64,000 nt of DNA, taken from positions 1 to 64,000 of the forward strand of contig ONJT01000008.1 in the NCBI GenBank assembly GCA_900318245.1, in the 5' to 3' direction. Positions within the stretch are counted from its first letter, which is position 1. The number at the start of each line of letters is the position of its first letter. The notes beneath the pieces were generated by a model, which was not told where the DNA came from, ran no database searches, and worked only from the letters and a program-made list of their open reading frames with translations. This DNA is from an uncultured Bacteroidales bacterium. Its GTDB lineage: Bacteria; Bacteroidota; Bacteroidia; Bacteroidales; Paludibacteraceae. A program made the position numbers and the translations under genes. This document shows positions 61,753-64,000 of the stretch, piece after piece.

Positions 61753-63977
61753 ATCCGCTCCAATTTTGCATGCGTGAGCAGTAAGGTTTTCGTACCTTGC
61801 TTGTCGAAGTGAATCTCTATCTTATCGTTTTCTGTCACTTCATCGCGGTACACGCGCACAACTGTACCATCTCCAAACACGCGATGTGTCACGCGGTCTC
61901 CTGCTTTCCATGCTGAAGAAGTAATTGCACTTGTCGCCCCGGCAACCGGAGTGACAAGTCTGCTCGGCGCAACTGGCCTTTCCGGCATCGGCACAGGCCT
62001 TGTTGTAAAGCGCGGAGCCGCCGGTCGGCTCATCTCAAAGAACCTCTTGTCGATATCATTGAGGAAGCGGCTGGGGCTGTTAAACGCCATTTGCCCGTTA
62101 CGGAAACGCTGGCGGGCGAAAGAGAGGTAGCAACGATCCATCGCGCGAGTGATAGCTACATACAACAACCGGCGTTCCTCTTCGATCTCCTGCGGTTTGA
62201 CGCAGAACTGCGAAGGAAAGAGGTTCTCTTCCAGACCGGCGATAAAGACCACCGGAAACTCCAAGCCTTTGGCGGCATGAACCGTCATCAATGTCACGCG
62301 TTCGGTAGTATCCGCTAAGTTATCATCTTGGTCCGTCAGCAGACTGACTTCGCTCAAGAAATCCGTAATTGGCGTATAATCGATTCCTTCATTCTGCCTT
62401 TGCTCCACGAATTCCCGAATGGCGTTCAGCAACTCCTGTACATTCTGCGCGCGATCAATACCTTCTTGTGTATGATCCAAAGCCAACGCGGTCATCACAC
62501 CGGTCATGCGAAGCGTTTGCTCTGCGAATTCGTACGCATCCACCTCTTCGCTTAGTGTTCGCAACTGATCCACCAGGGTGGCAAAACCACGCAACTTCGT
62601 CTTAGTCGCCGCACTTACATCTAAAGCCGTCTCTTCTGGCGCTCGCATCACATCGAGGTACGACCGATGATGTTCGATAGCATTCGCCGCTACTTTCTTC
62701 ATCGTCGTATCGCCGATACCGCGACCCGGAAAAGCGATGATACGAAGCAACGCTTCGTTATCGCGAGGGTTGACGGCCAAACGGAAATAGCCCAAAGCAT
62801 CTTTGATCTCTTTGCGTTGATAGAACGAAGTGCCGCCGTATATACGGTAAGGGATATTATGCTTGCGTAACTCATTCTCGAACGCACGCGATTGTGCATT
62901 CGTGCGATACAGAATAGCAATATCGTCGTATCCGTTCGTGCGGTGCGCAAACTGAATCAGTTTCGTTATGCCTTCTGCTTCCGCGCGGTCGTCCATATAC
63001 GCTTGCAACGCCAGCGGATTACCTTCTTCTTTCTCCGAATAGACGGTCTTCTCTATCTGGTGTACATTCTTGTGAATCAGCGAGTTAGCGGCATTGACGA
63101 TGTTTTGCGTAGAGCGGTAATTGCGCTCTAACTTGAATAACTTCGCCTGCGGATACACCTGCCTGAAATTAAGAATATTGCGGATATCCGCTCCGCGGAA
63201 AGAATAGATACTTTGTGCATCATCCCCTACTACGCAGATATTGTTCTGCGGTTCGGCCAGACGCTTGACGAGCAAAAACTGGATATAGTTCGTATCTTGG
63301 TACTCGTCCACCAGCAAATAACGGAATTGCTGTTGATACTGCGTGCGGACCTCCGGACTGATATCCAACAACCGCAACATATTGATTAGGAGGTCATCGA
63401 AGTCCATCGCATTGGCCGCTTTGAGTCGTGCCTGATAGAGTTCATAAATCGTAGCTGTCTCGTACATCCGCACCTCGCGATCCTCACGCAGCAACTGCTG
63501 GTTCATGCCGTATTGTGCCGGACTGATACCGCAGTTTTTAGCCATCGAGATACGACTCAACACCGCAGTAGGTTTATACACTTTCTCGTCTAATCCGCGT
63601 TCTTTACAGATTGCCTTAAGCACGGATTTCATGTCGGTCGTATCGTAAATCGTGAAATCGTGTGTGAAACCCAGTAACTCCGCGTGCGGGCGTATGAGAC
63701 GCGTGCATATGCTATGGAACGTGCCCATACACAGGTAGCGCGCGTCCGAGGCAGACACCAGCTTCATGATACGCTCTTTCATCTCCCGCGCCGCCTTGTT
63801 AGTGAAAGTCAACGCCATGATACTGCTCGCAGGCACACCTTGTTGTAACAAATATGCGATACGGTAAGTCAGCACACGCGTCTTACCTGAACCTGCGCCA
63901 GCCACAATCAGCGAAGGACCTTCAGTATAGGTGACAGCCTCGCGCTGCGAAGTATTTAATTGATTCAGAAAATCCAT
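61749..63977 (-). CDS. UvrD/PcrA-type superfamily 1 DNA helicase
   Basis: A 742-residue 3'-5' helicase. Motif Q/I spans LNTSQREAVTYTEGPSLIVAGAGSGKT (Walker A at about 27-34). Others visible are ALTFTNKAAREMKERI (Ia), LLVDEYQDTNYIQFLL (II), VVGDDAQSIYSFRGA (III), LERNYRST (IV), VTLMTVHAAKGLEFPVVFIAGLEE (V) and LLYVAITRA (VI). The C-terminal tail forms a small beta domain (GDRVTHRVFGDGTVVRV), the PcrA-type RNA-polymerase-binding module. Full length. PcrA versus UvrD naming is arbitrary in this phylum. Confidence 0.95.
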   Translation of the reverse strand: MDFLNQLNTSQREAVTYTEGPSLIVAGAGSGKTRVLTYRIAYLLQQGVPASSIMALTFTNKAAREMKERIMKLVSASDARYLCMGTFHSICTRLIRPHAELLGFTHDFTIYDTTDMKSVLKAICKERGLDEKVYKPTAVLSRISMAKNCGISPAQYGMNQQLLREDREVRMYETATIYELYQARLKAANAMDFDDLLINMLRLLDISPEVRTQYQQQFRYLLVDEYQDTNYIQFLLVKRLAEPQNNICVVGDDAQSIYSFRGADIRNILNFRQVYPQAKLFKLERNYRSTQNIVNAANSLIHKNVHQIEKTVYSEKEEGNPLALQAYMDDRAEAEGITKLIQFAHRTNGYDDIAILYRTNAQSRAFENELRKHNIPYRIYGGTSFYQRKEIKDALGYFRLAVNPRDNEALLRIIAFPGRGIGDTTMKKVAANAIEHHRSYLDVMRAPEETALDVSAATKTKLRGFATLVDQLRTLSEEVDAYEFAEQTLRMTGVMTALALDHTQEGIDRAQNVQELLNAIREFVEQRQNEGIDYTPITDFLSEVSLLTDQDDNLADTTERVTLMTVHAAKGLEFPVVFIAGLEENLFPSQFCVKPQEIEEERRLLYVAITRAMDRCYLSFARQRFRNGQMAFNSPSRFLNDIDKRFFEMSRPAAPRFTTRPVPMPERPVAPSRLVTPVAGATSAITSSAWKAGDRVTHRVFGDGTVVRVYRDEVTENDKIEIHFDKQGTKTLLLTHAKLERI

Positions 63978-64000
63978 TAGTTTTGTTATATGCGTCGAAT

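Overview
The window comes from the main chromosome of a Bacteroidota, most likely an anaerobic, gut-type Bacteroidales. The evidence is promoters of the TTG-N20-TAnnTTTG type, gliding/type IX secretion lipoproteins (GldB, GldH, GldJ), a giant surface protein with a T9SS-like C-terminus, a DUF5606-type protein, and few Shine-Dalgarno sites. The family cannot be resolved from this sequence alone.

Layout. 0-12.5 kb (minus strand): a cell-shape operon mreB-mreC-mreD-mrdA-rodA-yraN-mnmG, then apt-uvrC-tsaE-lolD-gldB and the start of an acyltransferase. A perfect 16-bp parS (ParB-binding) site lies between mnmG and apt, which suggests the replication origin is not far away. 12.7-20.1 kb: tRNA-Asn, then a plus-strand run of kinase, plsC, HIT protein, holB, ricT, gldH, trmB, sirtuin and CPBP protease. 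20-24.2 kb (minus): metG, then a tRNA(CAT)-led operon with DUF5606, NIF3-like and zinc-ribbon genes. 24.3-29.1 kb: an outer-membrane protein, cdaA, folP, gldJ, gcvH. 29.1-42.7 kb is the accessory heart of the window: a 3653-residue modular surface protein followed by a double-export-signal protein carrying a GH88/GH105 pectin hydrolase. Two AT-rich quasi-palindromic elements of 120 bp flank this pair. 42.7-52.3 kb (minus): a beta-barrel protein, a large TPR protein and a polyamine-type ABC transporter (potABCD) whose PotC has an extra secreted N-terminal domain. 52.4-54.0 kb: ribosomal operon rpsF-rpsR-rplI-rpmE. 54.1-57.1 kb: pnuC, an RluD-type pseudouridine synthase and a CE12-type esterase. 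57.1-59.7 kb: an exbB/exbD energy-transduction cluster behind tRNA-Ser. 59.9-64 kb: udk, a split chromate transporter pair, and a PcrA/UvrD helicase.

Cross-cutting patterns. Ten promoters share an exact 20-bp spacer, and seven of them have TTGC(G/A)TATAT at the -33 box. Degenerate short tandem repeats with periods of 7, 8, 9 and 11 bp recur, mostly at the 5' ends of genes. They build the hydrophobic cores of three signal peptides, sit directly before two TTG starts, and form an 11-bp family present at three separate loci. Two operons appear to be transcribed from tRNA promoters. In one of them the tRNA ends two bases before the next start codon.
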